NCBI GenBank assembly: GCA_002393735.1 | Contig: DGTK01000007.1 | Coordinates: 124,001 to 188,000 of the forward strand | Source of the DNA: Lachnospiraceae bacterium UBA4338 | Lineage (GTDB): Bacteria > Bacillota > Clostridia > Lachnospirales > Lachnospiraceae | Reading direction: 5' to 3' | Length of the DNA stretch: 64,000 bases | Notes under the pieces: generated by a model | The model's input: only the letters and a program-made list of their open reading frames with translations | Databases searched by the model: none | What the model was told of the DNA's origin: nothing | Part shown: one piece after another, positions 7,928-16,770 of the stretch | Layout: every line of letters begins with the position of its first letter | Numbering within the stretch: the stretch's first letter is position 1 | Translations under genes and position numbers: made by a program

Positions 7928-9763
7928 TTATCCTTCGTACTTTACAGCTTCGTACTCATCGCGAGGCAGGAATGGCGACATATCGCTAAGTGTCGGCGAT
8001 ACAATCTTTCCATCCGGAAGCACCCTTGATGAAATCTTTGGCTCAAAATTCTGCGCAGGATCAACGCACACTTCACATATGCATGCTCCCTCATATCCAA
8101 TTACTTCATCAATAATGGCATCTGCATCTGCTTCCTTCTCAATCTTCTTATAATCAAGCCCAAACGCTAATGCAATCAACGCAAAATTCGGAAACTCAAT
8201 TCCACTTGTATTGTCAACACCGACTAACTCCCTGCCCTTAAAAAGATTGGTCTGAGTCTGCCTCATTGATAAATATCCATTATTATTGATTATAAAAATC
8301 TTTATATTAAGCTTATTCTTATGAACCGTCGCAAGTTCCTGCAGATTCATCATAAATGAACCTTCGCCGTCAATACAGATGGTTCTTCTGGTATTATCGG
8401 ATACCGCAACACCGACAGCCGCCGGGAAACCATAGCCCATGGACGCACATCCGGAGTTAGTAAACATCCTCTGCCCCTGCTTTATCTTCGCAGCCTGGAA
8501 AGTAATTACGCAGGCGCTTCCGTTTCCGCAGATAATCCTGTCATCATCCTTCAGATGCGCAAACAGCGTATCAATAAACACATACGGATTAATATTCTTA
8601 TCATATGTATGATATTCAGGCAGCACCGCAGGATACTTCTTAACCAGATTTCTGCACCATTGTGCCCACTCGGCATGCTCCGGCACTTCCACGTAAGTAC
8701 CCTCATTCATCTTATCAAGGAACTTTGATACATCCATATTTATAGGCATATCAACCTTTACAGTTGGTTTACATAACTCTTTTGGATCTATCTCAACCAC
8801 AGCCTTATATGCATTCTTTGCAAAATCAAAATGCGTATATCCAATCATTCTGATATTCATTCTGCATCCAAGGCTAATCAGTAAATCACAATTCTGAAGG
8901 GCAAAATTCCCGCACCTCTGTCCTACCGTCCCCGGCATTCCTGCATAATAAGGATTATCACATGAAACCGTATCATTGGCATTCCATGCAGTTACAACAG
9001 GAATCTTGTACTTATCCAAAAACTTCAAGAGTTTATCAGTACATCTCGAAAGATTAATACCTGTTCCGGCAAGTACCAAAGGCGCCTTTGCCATACTAAT
9101 CTTAAACTTAAGTTCTTTAATTAAAGCATCAATATCCTCATCACTTGGAACCTTGAATCCTTCCGGAACCTCAGAAGCCTTTTCTTCCTCTAATTCCTTC
9201 GGATCAAAATGCTTAAGTTCATCTGTCTCTACCATTCCACCCTGAATATCAAGAGGAATATCAAGCCACACAGGGCCCTGTCTTCCATCTTTTGCTAAGA
9301 AAAGAGCCTTCTCAAGATGATAAGAAATCTCATTTTCATCCATCACCATATGGGCATATTTGGTCATAGGCGCTGCTGATGAAACAATATTATATTCCTG
9401 ATCTCCAAGCTGCCTTAAGCCTAATTCCGGAACGCTGGCAATTGAAGTTTCTCTTTTTATCTGACCTGATATAACAAGCATCGGAATGGAATCAACCCAT
9501 CCTCCCATAACACCTGTTAAGGCATTGGTTCCACCAGGTCCGCTGGTTACAGATACAAGTGCAATTTCCCCCGTCATACGCGCATATGCCTCTGCTGCAA
9601 AAGCACAGGCCTGCTCATGATGATTAAATATGCACTTAAGCCCCTCTTTATGTCCGAAGGCATCATCTAAGTGCATCGCACCACCACCCGTAACCATAAA
9701 GCAGGTATTAATGCCATTGTCAACCAGAAAATCTGCTATATATTCAGAAACCTTAATCTTCAT
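7928..9763 (-). CDS. ThDP-dependent acetolactate-synthase-like enzyme
   Basis: A 611-residue protein with the three domains of acetohydroxyacid-synthase-type ThDP enzymes: a PYR domain with the catalytic Glu50 in NHHEQA, a central FAD/NAD-like domain around 200-340, and a PP domain with DGEGSF and the INNN partner motif for Mg-ThDP. It overlaps the start of the aldolase gene by 11 bases and lies in a glycan operon, not with ilv genes. A sugar-related role is therefore likelier than branched-chain amino acid synthesis. YerE of yersiniose biosynthesis is a known relative that adds a two-carbon unit from pyruvate to a ketosugar; the analogy is inference. Confidence 0.85.
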   Translation of the reverse strand: MKIKVSEYIADFLVDNGINTCFMVTGGGAMHLDDAFGHKEGLKCIFNHHEQACAFAAEAYARMTGEIALVSVTSGPGGTNALTGVMGGWVDSIPMLVISGQIKRETSIASVPELGLRQLGDQEYNIVSSAAPMTKYAHMVMDENEISYHLEKALFLAKDGRQGPVWLDIPLDIQGGMVETDELKHFDPKELEEEKASEVPEGFKVPSDEDIDALIKELKFKISMAKAPLVLAGTGINLSRCTDKLLKFLDKYKIPVVTAWNANDTVSCDNPYYAGMPGTVGQRCGNFALQNCDLLISLGCRMNIRMIGYTHFDFAKNAYKAVVEIDPKELCKPTVKVDMPINMDVSKFLDKMNEGTYVEVPEHAEWAQWCRNLVKKYPAVLPEYHTYDKNINPYVFIDTLFAHLKDDDRIICGNGSACVITFQAAKIKQGQRMFTNSGCASMGYGFPAAVGVAVSDNTRRTICIDGEGSFMMNLQELATVHKNKLNIKIFIINNNGYLSMRQTQTNLFKGRELVGVDNTSGIEFPNFALIALAFGLDYKKIEKEADADAIIDEVIGYEGACICEVCVDPAQNFEPKISSRVLPDGKIVSPTLSDMSPFLPRDEYEAVKYEG

Positions 9764-11363
9764 TTCTAACCTCTATCTCATATTTTGACGGAGTCACAAA
9801 GACGATATCCAGCGGCGAATTCTTAACGAACTCAGTGGCATAAAGATTCAAATCCTTCGCCTTCTCCTCAAGATAATCAATATCTTTATCTTCATCAAAT
9901 ATATTTATTGTCTGGGCATTATATCCGTCAAAACCTGCCAGCCCCACTCTCTTCGGTAAGCATTTGGTAAGTACCCTTAACAGCATGCACATGGAATGGT
10001 CCTGCACTCTTGCCTTTTCATCTATTATTGATGAATAATTAACCACATAATCCCAGTCTTTATCTGAACTCTTAAGATTGGATGAAGCAATAATCTTAAT
10101 GTCCTTATTCTCATCATCATGAAGCTTCGTCACAGACTGCACGAATCTTGTGGAATTGGTCACAAACATATAATTCGGATGACAGACAGTAGGAATATAA
10201 TTAATGGATATGATAACCGGATTAACCTTTGACACATAATCCTTTACCTTATCTCCATAATTAACAGCATTCTTTCCGGGGCCCATTACCAGAATCTCTT
10301 TGTCATTAAATACTTCCTTAAGTGCCTCTAACGACTTACTGTCATCACACTCACTTGTCTGATAATCCACATATAACTGCTCTATAAGTTTCATGTTCTT
10401 ATTGAGTTTTTCTTCCTCAGGAATCCTTTTTAAAATCTCATTTACCTGAGTAATGGACAAAGTCCTTTTGTTCATAAGATATGAAACATAATTAGGATGC
10501 ACCCTGTTGGCCGCTGCTATATAGTAGAATAACTGATAGCCCCAGGGGGATTTCTTCTGAAACTCCATTACGCTTGATGTAATGGCTTCCTGCATCTCTG
10601 AGATTATATATTTTTTGCCATAATGCTCATTCATGTACATTGCAACAAGTTCAAGCGGCGCATTGCCTGCACTCTTGCCCATGCCGTACAAAGTACCATC
10701 CACGAGGATATCCCTGTTGGTATCATAGTCAAGGGCGGTTGTTGCATTAACATATCCAAGTTGAAAATTATTATGAGCATGAAATCCCATAATAATCTCT
10801 TTATCTAAATTTTCATCAAGCACACTCATTATGTGCTTTAATTCTTCCGGATTAACAAGTCCGTATGTATCAACAATTGATACTGCATAAGGCATTATGT
10901 TATTGGCGAGTCTCGTCATCTCTACAAGTTCATCATCTGAATAACTTGTAATCGATACCATCTGAGAGAAAACCTTGTATCCAAGTGTTTTTAGTTTGCC
11001 ACAGTATTCCATGGCATCATACATTTTCTCTTTTTTAAAAATCACCCTTATGCCATCTATATAAGACTCATCGCAAGGCTTAACATGTGATATATCGCAG
11101 GTGCCATAGTCTATCATTCCAACAACCATGGTACTGCCTGACTTAAGTCTGCCATATATTTTCTCTATGGAATCCGTATCCGGCATTATGCTTCTGTTTA
11201 TATCAAATTCTCTTCTGTCATCGATAAAACCAATTTCGATTATATCTACCCCGGAGCAAATCACTCTCTCGAAGATATTTACAATATTATCATGACCGAA
11301 TTCCCAGTCGTTGATATAACCCCCGTCTCTTAGGGTACAATCAAGCAATAATCTTTCTCTCAT
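9753..11363 (-). CDS. HMGL-type aldolase with extra C-terminal domain
   Basis: A 536-residue protein. Residues 1-310 form a DRE-TIM aldolase/condensing domain: LDCTLRDGGY at 7-16, the metal-binding GFHAHNN and the GMGKSAGNAPLE motif of 4-hydroxy-2-oxovalerate-aldolase-like proteins. The last 200 or so residues form a separate Rossmann-like domain beginning ILVMGPGKNA, which ordinary aldolases lack. It is coupled to the ThDP enzyme, suggesting the two handle the same 2-oxo-acid or ketosugar. It sits first in the run leading to the glycosyltransferases, after a hairpin that may end the upstream transcript. Reaction unknown. Confidence 0.82.
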   Translation of the reverse strand: MRERLLLDCTLRDGGYINDWEFGHDNIVNIFERVICSGVDIIEIGFIDDRREFDINRSIMPDTDSIEKIYGRLKSGSTMVVGMIDYGTCDISHVKPCDESYIDGIRVIFKKEKMYDAMEYCGKLKTLGYKVFSQMVSITSYSDDELVEMTRLANNIMPYAVSIVDTYGLVNPEELKHIMSVLDENLDKEIIMGFHAHNNFQLGYVNATTALDYDTNRDILVDGTLYGMGKSAGNAPLELVAMYMNEHYGKKYIISEMQEAITSSVMEFQKKSPWGYQLFYYIAAANRVHPNYVSYLMNKRTLSITQVNEILKRIPEEEKLNKNMKLIEQLYVDYQTSECDDSKSLEALKEVFNDKEILVMGPGKNAVNYGDKVKDYVSKVNPVIISINYIPTVCHPNYMFVTNSTRFVQSVTKLHDDENKDIKIIASSNLKSSDKDWDYVVNYSSIIDEKARVQDHSMCMLLRVLTKCLPKRVGLAGFDGYNAQTINIFDEDKDIDYLEEKAKDLNLYATEFVKNSPLDIVFVTPSKYEIEVRNED

Positions 11364-11395
11364 CTTAATAACCTTGTATTAGCCTTAGACATACC

Positions 11396-11426
11396 AAAAG
11401 AAGAGCGTCTTTAAGTCTCTTCTTTT
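11396..11426 (-). terminator. Hairpin between FAD oxidoreductase and aldolase genes
   Basis: A perfect 10-bp inverted repeat (AAAAGAAGAG with CTCTTCTTTT, 11-base loop) follows the FAD-protein stop by about 10 bases on the minus strand. The distal arm ends in four T residues. It could terminate or attenuate transcription between the two genes. Confidence 0.55.
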
Positions 11427-11435
11427 GCATATCAT

Positions 11436-14400
11436 TTATTCATTTGATTTCGTTGTTTGAACCACATCAGCTGCAGGATTAGTATCAACAGCCTGAACAG
11501 TATCTACAGTATTTTCCAAAACTGCATTTTGTGCTTCAGCCTCAGCTACTGCTTCCTTCTCCTTAGCCTTTTCTACTGTAGTCTTAGGCTTACGCTTAGG
11601 CGTTGTGGTTGTTGTGCCATCAGCATTAACCTTAATATCCGATCTTCTTCTGACTGAGCCGTTATTGGTTCTGGGTCTTCTCATACTTCTCTGGGAATTA
11701 TCGATTTCCTTCTTAACACCATCTTTGATAACGGCAACAACCTTCTCATTTGAAGGCTCGTCAGTAGTAGTTTCTTTCTTCGGTTTAGGCTTTCTTCTTG
11801 AAAGTGAAGGATCTGTACTTGTAATGGTGGTCTTCTTGATAACCTTACCCTTGGCAATAATGTCCGGGTCCACCTTAATCTGGCTAAGTTTAAATGCTTC
11901 AGCCACAGCCTCATCTCTTGCCTTCTTCTCAGCAGCAATTCTTGCAGCTTCTGCTTCTTCCTCAGCCCTGATTCTTGCTTCTTCGGCTTCCTTTTCAAGC
12001 CTTGCCTGTTCTTCTTCAGCCTTACGTTTTTCTTCAGCCTTGCGTCTTTCTTCGGCTCTTTGTAAGTTACGTTCAGACTTGGCAACCTCTTCCCAGATAC
12101 TGTCATTGGTAGCAACAGTTGCCACAAACTCAGGTGTATTCTCTAAATCATAATCAATCTTGTTAATCTCCGAACTCTTCTTCATGATTGAATATTTCGG
12201 AGGTCTTCCAACTACTGCAACTTCAGGCTCATTATAGATTTCAGGAACTGCTTCCTTATCCTGTTTCTTGATAATCGTTGGTGCAAAATCCAGCCTTCTG
12301 GACTTTGTCTCGCCAATCTCAAGTTTCTTCACAATATTCGGAGCCTTATGCTCTTCTTCCGGCATAACAATAGGCTTCTTAGCTACCTTAAAGCTGCCGC
12401 CTTCAGGTTTTTCAACCGGCTCAACCTTAGGAATAATCTGGTCTTCCTTAACTATCTTAAGTTCGCCGCTTTCATCATTTACGTTGTCAAAACCACTAAA
12501 TAACGGTTCGTTATTTTCAGGTTCTAATGCAGCAGGTTCTTCTGCCAAAGGCTTAATTACAGGAGCGTTTCCAACCACGCTGACTGTAGGCTCTGACGGA
12601 GATACCGGCTTTTCAGTTTCCTGTGCCTTGTTATTATCAAAAGCATCAGCGAAACCAGCAGGCATCTGGTATGAGCCTCTGCTTCCTGATGCACCAACAG
12701 TACCTGCTGTTGAACCGTCAAGAAGCGCTGTATTAACACCGGTTGCAGGTCCGCGCTTGGAGAACGAGCCATAATTAGCCCTTCTAAAACTCTTTAAGAT
12801 TCCGCCTGCAAGCGGCTTTGAATCATCTTTTTCTATTTCAATTTCAACATTCGGGTCGCTGGCATCAAGCACAACTTCGCTTTGCGCAACTGCAGGCTGA
12901 CTCTTGGCTGTCTCAGCCACCCTGCCGCCTTCACTCTTTTCCTCATGATACTCAGCCTCTGTATTGACGTTCCAGATATTATCCTTGGCTGTGATGCCAT
13001 TTAAGATATTCTTAACTGTCTCAAAAGCAGTAATCATGGAGTGATCCATGTTATTGTATCTGTGCTGTCCATTACGTCCAACGCAGTAAAGGTTGTGGAA
13101 TTTATTAACGTAATTTATAACAACATTTATCTTCTCATATGTGTCAAAATACGCCGGATAAGCCTTAACAACCTGTTCTTTATGATGATCAAGAATCTCA
13201 GTATCATTGCCGATTACGCCCATTGATACTAATTCCTTAACAGCCATTTCAACCCAGGCTTTTTCATCAAGATTCCAGTAATAATCACCTTCGTCACAGA
13301 AATATTCAAGACCAATCCATACAGTATTCTCAGGATCTTTAACAAGATATGGAGACCAGTTATTGAATATCTGAATTCTTCCAAGTTTAACCTTTGTATC
13401 CTGCACATAAATCCAGCAGTCAGGCACCTGATCATTAATTGTCTTGATGTCGGTTGTATTAACTAATTTAAGTCTTGGAACAAGTAATCCGATTGTGACA
13501 AAATCCCTGTACGGAAGTCCCTTTGCAACCTCAGTTACAAAATCAGGCGCAAAAGGCATGCCCATAACGAGGTCCTTAAGAGGCATTGAAGAAATGAAAA
13601 TATCACCATATAATTTGGTGCTCATTCCATTAACTTCACATACAACAGCATTTACTGTATTCTCTCTGGCTTCAACGCCTGTTACCTTACAGTTAAACTT
13701 AATCTCACCGCCAAGTTTTCTAATCTCATCAGCAGCCTTCTCCCAAAGTTGTCCCGGACCATACTTAGGATAAGCAAATTCCTCGATAAGTGATGTCTCA
13801 ACCTCAGCATCCTTTTTATTAAATGTCTTATTTGTCACATCCTTGATAATTGCAGGAATCGATAATCCCTTAACTCTCTGAGCGCCCCAGTCGGCGGAGA
13901 TTTTGGACGGGTGTCTTCCCCAGAGTTTCTCAGTATAACCTTCAAAGAACATTGAATATAACTTCTTACCAAAACGATTGATATAGAAATCTTCCAGTGA
14001 ACTTTCAGATCTCTTGGCGATGCTTCCACCAAGATAACTAAAGCCCGCTTCCATGGTTGTTGCAAAGCCCATGTTCTTGATGGTTGTGCTGTTCATCTTA
14101 ATTGGATAGTCGAAAAATTTGTTATTGTAATAGATTCTGGAGATTCTTTTTCGAAAAAGCATCACTTCATCTTCGAATTCAGGATCAGGTCCGTTAATCT
14201 CAGTTCTGCACTGTCTCTTTAACTTCCTGTCATCATATGCAGGGGCACCCTGTCCCGGCATAAGAGCCTCCCACCACTCGTTAACTTCCTCATTCTTGGA
14301 GAAGAATCTGTGACCGCCTAAGTCCATACGATTACCGTTATGATTAACGGTTCTTGATATACCACCTATAGCATCAGAAGCCTCTAAAATGGTAACTTCA

Positions 14401-14480
14401 TAATCTTTAGATTTTCTAAGTAATTCTAATCCGGCTGTAAGACCTGCAGGTCCTGCGCCAATTATTATTACCTTCTTCAT
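11436..14480 (-). CDS. FAD-dependent oxidoreductase with 500-residue low-complexity tail
   Basis: I place the start at the ATG at 14480, which has GGAGGAG six bases upstream; an in-frame GTG at 14501 is less likely. Residues 1 to about 510 form an amine-oxidase/protoporphyrinogen-oxidase/UDP-galactopyranose-mutase-like flavoprotein, with GAGPAGL near the start and an LGGHRFFSK motif. The remaining half is acidic, Pro/Glu/Lys-rich and probably disordered, with a highly charged single helix of AEE/RKAEE type around 800-860 and a basic Thr/Pro/Lys end. Relatives of the catalytic half are about 450-520 aa, so this is a doubled protein. With GlfT2-like transferases nearby, a role in a sugar-nucleotide or lipid-sugar reaction is plausible but unproven. 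Confidence 0.8.
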   Translation of the reverse strand: MKKVIIIGAGPAGLTAGLELLRKSKDYEVTILEASDAIGGISRTVNHNGNRMDLGGHRFFSKNEEVNEWWEALMPGQGAPAYDDRKLKRQCRTEINGPDPEFEDEVMLFRKRISRIYYNNKFFDYPIKMNSTTIKNMGFATTMEAGFSYLGGSIAKRSESSLEDFYINRFGKKLYSMFFEGYTEKLWGRHPSKISADWGAQRVKGLSIPAIIKDVTNKTFNKKDAEVETSLIEEFAYPKYGPGQLWEKAADEIRKLGGEIKFNCKVTGVEARENTVNAVVCEVNGMSTKLYGDIFISSMPLKDLVMGMPFAPDFVTEVAKGLPYRDFVTIGLLVPRLKLVNTTDIKTINDQVPDCWIYVQDTKVKLGRIQIFNNWSPYLVKDPENTVWIGLEYFCDEGDYYWNLDEKAWVEMAVKELVSMGVIGNDTEILDHHKEQVVKAYPAYFDTYEKINVVINYVNKFHNLYCVGRNGQHRYNNMDHSMITAFETVKNILNGITAKDNIWNVNTEAEYHEEKSEGGRVAETAKSQPAVAQSEVVLDASDPNVEIEIEKDDSKPLAGGILKSFRRANYGSFSKRGPATGVNTALLDGSTAGTVGASGSRGSYQMPAGFADAFDNNKAQETEKPVSPSEPTVSVVGNAPVIKPLAEEPAALEPENNEPLFSGFDNVNDESGELKIVKEDQIIPKVEPVEKPEGGSFKVAKKPIVMPEEEHKAPNIVKKLEIGETKSRRLDFAPTIIKKQDKEAVPEIYNEPEVAVVGRPPKYSIMKKSSEINKIDYDLENTPEFVATVATNDSIWEEVAKSERNLQRAEERRKAEEKRKAEEEQARLEKEAEEARIRAEEEAEAARIAAEKKARDEAVAEAFKLSQIKVDPDIIAKGKVIKKTTITSTDPSLSRRKPKPKKETTTDEPSNEKVVAVIKDGVKKEIDNSQRSMRRPRTNNGSVRRRSDIKVNADGTTTTTPKRKPKTTVEKAKEKEAVAEAEAQNAVLENTVDTVQAVDTNPAADVVQTTKSNE

Positions 14481-14575
14481 TGCCAACTCCTCCATATACA
14501 CAATTAATCAGCCACCCCATTGGCTAATTAATAATAGTTTTAATTAAGTAAAATCATTACTTCATAATCTATTCT

Positions 14576-14604
14576 ATTATACCCCAAGACGCCCATAATG
14601 TAAA
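14576..14604 (-). promoter_or_regulatory. Sigma-A promoter of the glycan locus
   Basis: On the minus strand TTTACA is followed by 17 bases and TATAAT, about 95 bases before the FAD oxidoreductase start. This is close to consensus and is the likely promoter for the leftward operon. Confidence 0.7.
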
Positions 14605-14651
14605 CCCAAACAGCCCTAAACTGCCCTTTATTTACAAGTGTTTTTATCCCC

Positions 14652-14680
14652 TTTACTAAATCCCCGAATTGTGCTACAAT
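14652..14680 (+). promoter_or_regulatory. Promoter of the yerC-like gene
   Basis: TTTACT, a 17-base spacer and TACAAT lie about 65 bases before the yerC-like start. Downstream, between promoter and start codon, the 10-mer TTTAGTGTGT occurs twice with a 16-base period (14689-14698 and 14705-14714), a possible operator. Confidence 0.65.
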
Positions 14681-14744
14681 GTTATCAATTTAGTGTGTTA
14701 AAGTTTTAGTGTGTGATGTATCAGATTTTATTTTGGAGGCAGTA

Positions 14745-15038
14745 ATGAATAAGAAATTGCAGACAGAGTCAGTTGAGCAATTATTCAAAGCAATCCTGAC
14801 CCTTGAGAATGTTGATGAGTGCTATGCTTTCTTCGAAGATGTATGCACTATTCAGGAACTTCAGTCCATTTCACAGAGATTTAATGTGGCCAAAATGCTC
14901 ACCGAGAAGCAGACCTACCTTGACATAGCCAAGCAGACCGGCGCATCCACAGCAACAATCAGCCGGGTTAACCGCTCACTTAATTACGGCTGTGATGGAT
15001 ATGAACTTGTATTTGAGCGTATGAAGGATGACAAATAA
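14745..15038 (+). CDS. yerC: YerC/YecD-family TrpR-like regulator
   Basis: The start is the ATG at 14745, preceded by GGAGG; this gives 97 residues, the normal family length. The protein is a TrpR-superfamily helix-turn-helix: the first two thirds are helical with a conserved ELQSISQRFNVAKML stretch, and the recognition helix is in TGASTATISRVNRSL. YerC/YecD proteins are small DNA-binding proteins of poorly known target, related to the E. coli trp repressor but without clear tryptophan-pocket residues. It is a single-gene unit with its own promoter and terminator, divergent from the glycan operon. Confidence 0.88.
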   Translation: MNKKLQTESVEQLFKAILTLENVDECYAFFEDVCTIQELQSISQRFNVAKMLTEKQTYLDIAKQTGASTATISRVNRSLNYGCDGYELVFERMKDDK

Positions 15039-15081
15039 TCCTTTTTGTGTAAAAGTTAAAATATAACTTTGTGTAAAAGAA

Positions 15082-15112
15082 TAGGCAGGTTTAATACCTG
15101 CCTAATTTTTTT
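15082..15112 (+). terminator. Terminator of yerC-like gene
   Basis: Perfect 9-bp stem TAGGCAGGT / ACCTGCCTA with a 5-base loop, followed by a T-rich run. It is a classic intrinsic terminator 44 bases after the yerC stop. Confidence 0.85.
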
Positions 15113-15114
15113 GA

Positions 15115-15236
15115 CTAATCGCCAGTTTATCACCAGCCGGCCCTTCGTTTTGTTCGCCGCACGCCCGCTGCTGCTTGGCATGCTTTTGCTGCTCACGTTT
15201 TTCGCCGCGCGCTCGTACTCGCGCCCCGCAGTTATG
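15115..15236. other. GC-rich intergenic island A
   Basis: About 120 bases between the yerC terminator and the stop of the M23-like gene. It is visibly GC-rich (runs such as CGCCGCGCGCTCG) in an AT-rich genome, and holds no credible gene. The right end carries GTTATGTTAAC, a variant of the dispersed GTTnACATAA motif, whose bases include the stop codon of the neighbouring gene. Confidence 0.55.
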
Positions 15237-16244
15237 TTAACCACTAATCATTATTATATCCATCGGATCAATCGGTTCATCATTTAAGAATACCTGGAAT
15301 TCTACTTCCGCATTATCTCCCGTAACATCAAAGATAAGCTGACCTTTTAGAATCTCATCTCCCACATTGACCTTTGGCTCTTCCATATATGTATATATGG
15401 TCATATATCCATTCTCATGGTCAATAACCACCGCATTGCCATAAGTTTCATCGCTTTCAATTGTAAGCACCTTGCCGGCGCCTGAAGCTACTACCTTGGA
15501 GCCTGCCGACGCTCCAAAAACTATCGGAAGCGCTGCAATATTCTCCTGAGTAATCACTATCTCTTCTCCGTCATCAGATTCGATAGGCTTACTCCAGGTA
15601 TGATCGCCGTTATCGTCAAAAGCAGTAAGTTCGCCATCCGGCTCACCGTCACCGTCTTCATCCACGAATACCGGTTCAGCCACGATTGAAACTCTTCCGG
15701 TTACAGGAAGTCCCGACGGAACTTTTTTGGCCTCAGCCTCTTCATCAGCTACAATCTGCACTGCAACCTTGTCACTAAGAAGTGCTATCTTCTCTTCAAG
15801 AGTTGTTTTCTCTCTTTCAAGGTCCATTTCAGCGGTTTTCTTTGCTTCAACTGCTTCCTGAAGTTCAGTTTCAAGCTTATCAATATGATTATCCATCACA
15901 ATAAGTCTGATAAGCACCAAAATAAGCAGAACGCCAACACCCGCTGCATATCCAATGGAATGCGCTTTCATCTTGCTGATTGGCTCTTTCACAGTCTCCT
16001 GGGCATTTTCTGCCTCAGCCGGAACCTCAGCCACCACATTCGCACTAGCCTCTGCCGATCCTTCTGTAGTTTCTTCTGCTACTTCAGTTGTTTCAGCAAC
16101 CACCGAAGATTCTTCGACCACCCCGGCAGTTTCCGAAGTTTCTTCCGCAGTAATCATATTTTCTTGGTTTTCAATGGCCGTTGCCTCCTCGACGCTTATG
16201 GCATCAGACGGAAACTCATGTACCACATTTGTCTCGTTATCCAT
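15237..16244 (-). CDS. Membrane-anchored degenerate M23/LytM-like protein
   Basis: The start is the ATG at 16244 with TGAGGG upstream, one base after the aroQ stop. The 335-residue protein has an acidic Ala/Glu/Val-rich cytoplasmic part (to about 95), one membrane helix (about 99-116), a coiled coil (about 120-160) and an outside C-terminal domain resembling the LytM fold (GNAVVIDHENGYMTIYTYM, then VNVGDEILKGQLIF). The zinc ligands of active M23 peptidases are not conserved: the HLH position reads EVEFQ. It is probably a non-catalytic wall-binding or amidase-activating protein, as EnvC/NlpD are. Coupling to aroQ appears incidental. Confidence 0.75.
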   Translation of the reverse strand: MDNETNVVHEFPSDAISVEEATAIENQENMITAEETSETAGVVEESSVVAETTEVAEETTEGSAEASANVVAEVPAEAENAQETVKEPISKMKAHSIGYAAGVGVLLILVLIRLIVMDNHIDKLETELQEAVEAKKTAEMDLEREKTTLEEKIALLSDKVAVQIVADEEAEAKKVPSGLPVTGRVSIVAEPVFVDEDGDGEPDGELTAFDDNGDHTWSKPIESDDGEEIVITQENIAALPIVFGASAGSKVVASGAGKVLTIESDETYGNAVVIDHENGYMTIYTYMEEPKVNVGDEILKGQLIFDVTGDNAEVEFQVFLNDEPIDPMDIIMISG

Positions 16245-16245
16245 A

Positions 16246-16671
16246 TTAACCCTCACACAGATAATTTAACGCCTCTATATACCCATTAAAGCCATGTCCT
16301 TTAATGACTTTGCTCGCATAAAGTGAAACATAGGAAATATGTCTGAACTCTTCTCTTTCATCCACATCTGAAATATGCACTTCAACCGTCTTAATTGATA
16401 CCGCCTTAAGCGCATCCAAAATCGCAACAGATGTGTGTGTATATGCTGCAGGATTAATGATAATACCATCGTATTTTTCATAAGCCTGCTGTATTCTTGT
16501 AACAATATCGCCCTCACTGTTACTCTGGAAAAAATCCACAGTTACGCCCTTCTCATCTGCACTCTTCTTTATAAGATTAACCAGATCATCGTAGGTCTCG
16601 CTGCCATATATATTTTTTTCCCTGATACCCAGCATATTAATATTCGGGCCATTTATTACCAGTACGTTCAT
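16246..16671 (-). CDS. aroQ: 3-dehydroquinate dehydratase, type II
   Basis: A 141-residue protein that dehydrates 3-dehydroquinate to 3-dehydroshikimate in the shikimate pathway. It has the type II signature: INGPNINMLG at the N-terminus, the flexible loop with Tyr in NIYGSETY, NSEGDIV, the substrate-binding NPAAYTHTS and the EVHISD motif. Length is typical of the dodecameric AroQ family. A GTTTACATAA motif copy overlaps the leader just before the ATG. The downstream M23-like gene starts one base after its stop. No other aro gene is in view. Confidence 0.95.
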   Translation of the reverse strand: MNVLVINGPNINMLGIREKNIYGSETYDDLVNLIKKSADEKGVTVDFFQSNSEGDIVTRIQQAYEKYDGIIINPAAYTHTSVAILDALKAVSIKTVEVHISDVDEREEFRHISYVSLYASKVIKGHGFNGYIEALNYLCEG

Positions 16672-16682
16672 TTTATGTAAAC

Positions 16683-16770
16683 CTCATCCAAAATCCCCAC
16701 CAGCGCACCACGCCTTCGCGCACCACACGCCACTGGCCGCCTCGCCGCGCTCGCAGGTCTCTCACAACGA
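16683..16770. other. GC-rich intergenic island B
   Basis: About 90 GC-rich bases (rich in GCGC, CGCC and CACC) between aroQ and the EIIC-like gene. No gene or convincing terminator is seen. It starts beside a copy of the GTTTACATAA motif (16673-16682). Confidence 0.5.

Noticed and set aside
7928..9763. Assignment of the ThDP enzyme as acetolactate synthase IlvB
   Set aside because: No ilvN or ilvC is near, and it is coupled to an aldolase and glycan genes; only the fold is supported.
11605..12774. Two long plus-strand frames opposite the FAD-protein tail
   Set aside because: Low-complexity DNA of the tail keeps the opposite strand open; products are Ser/Leu-rich without ribosome sites.
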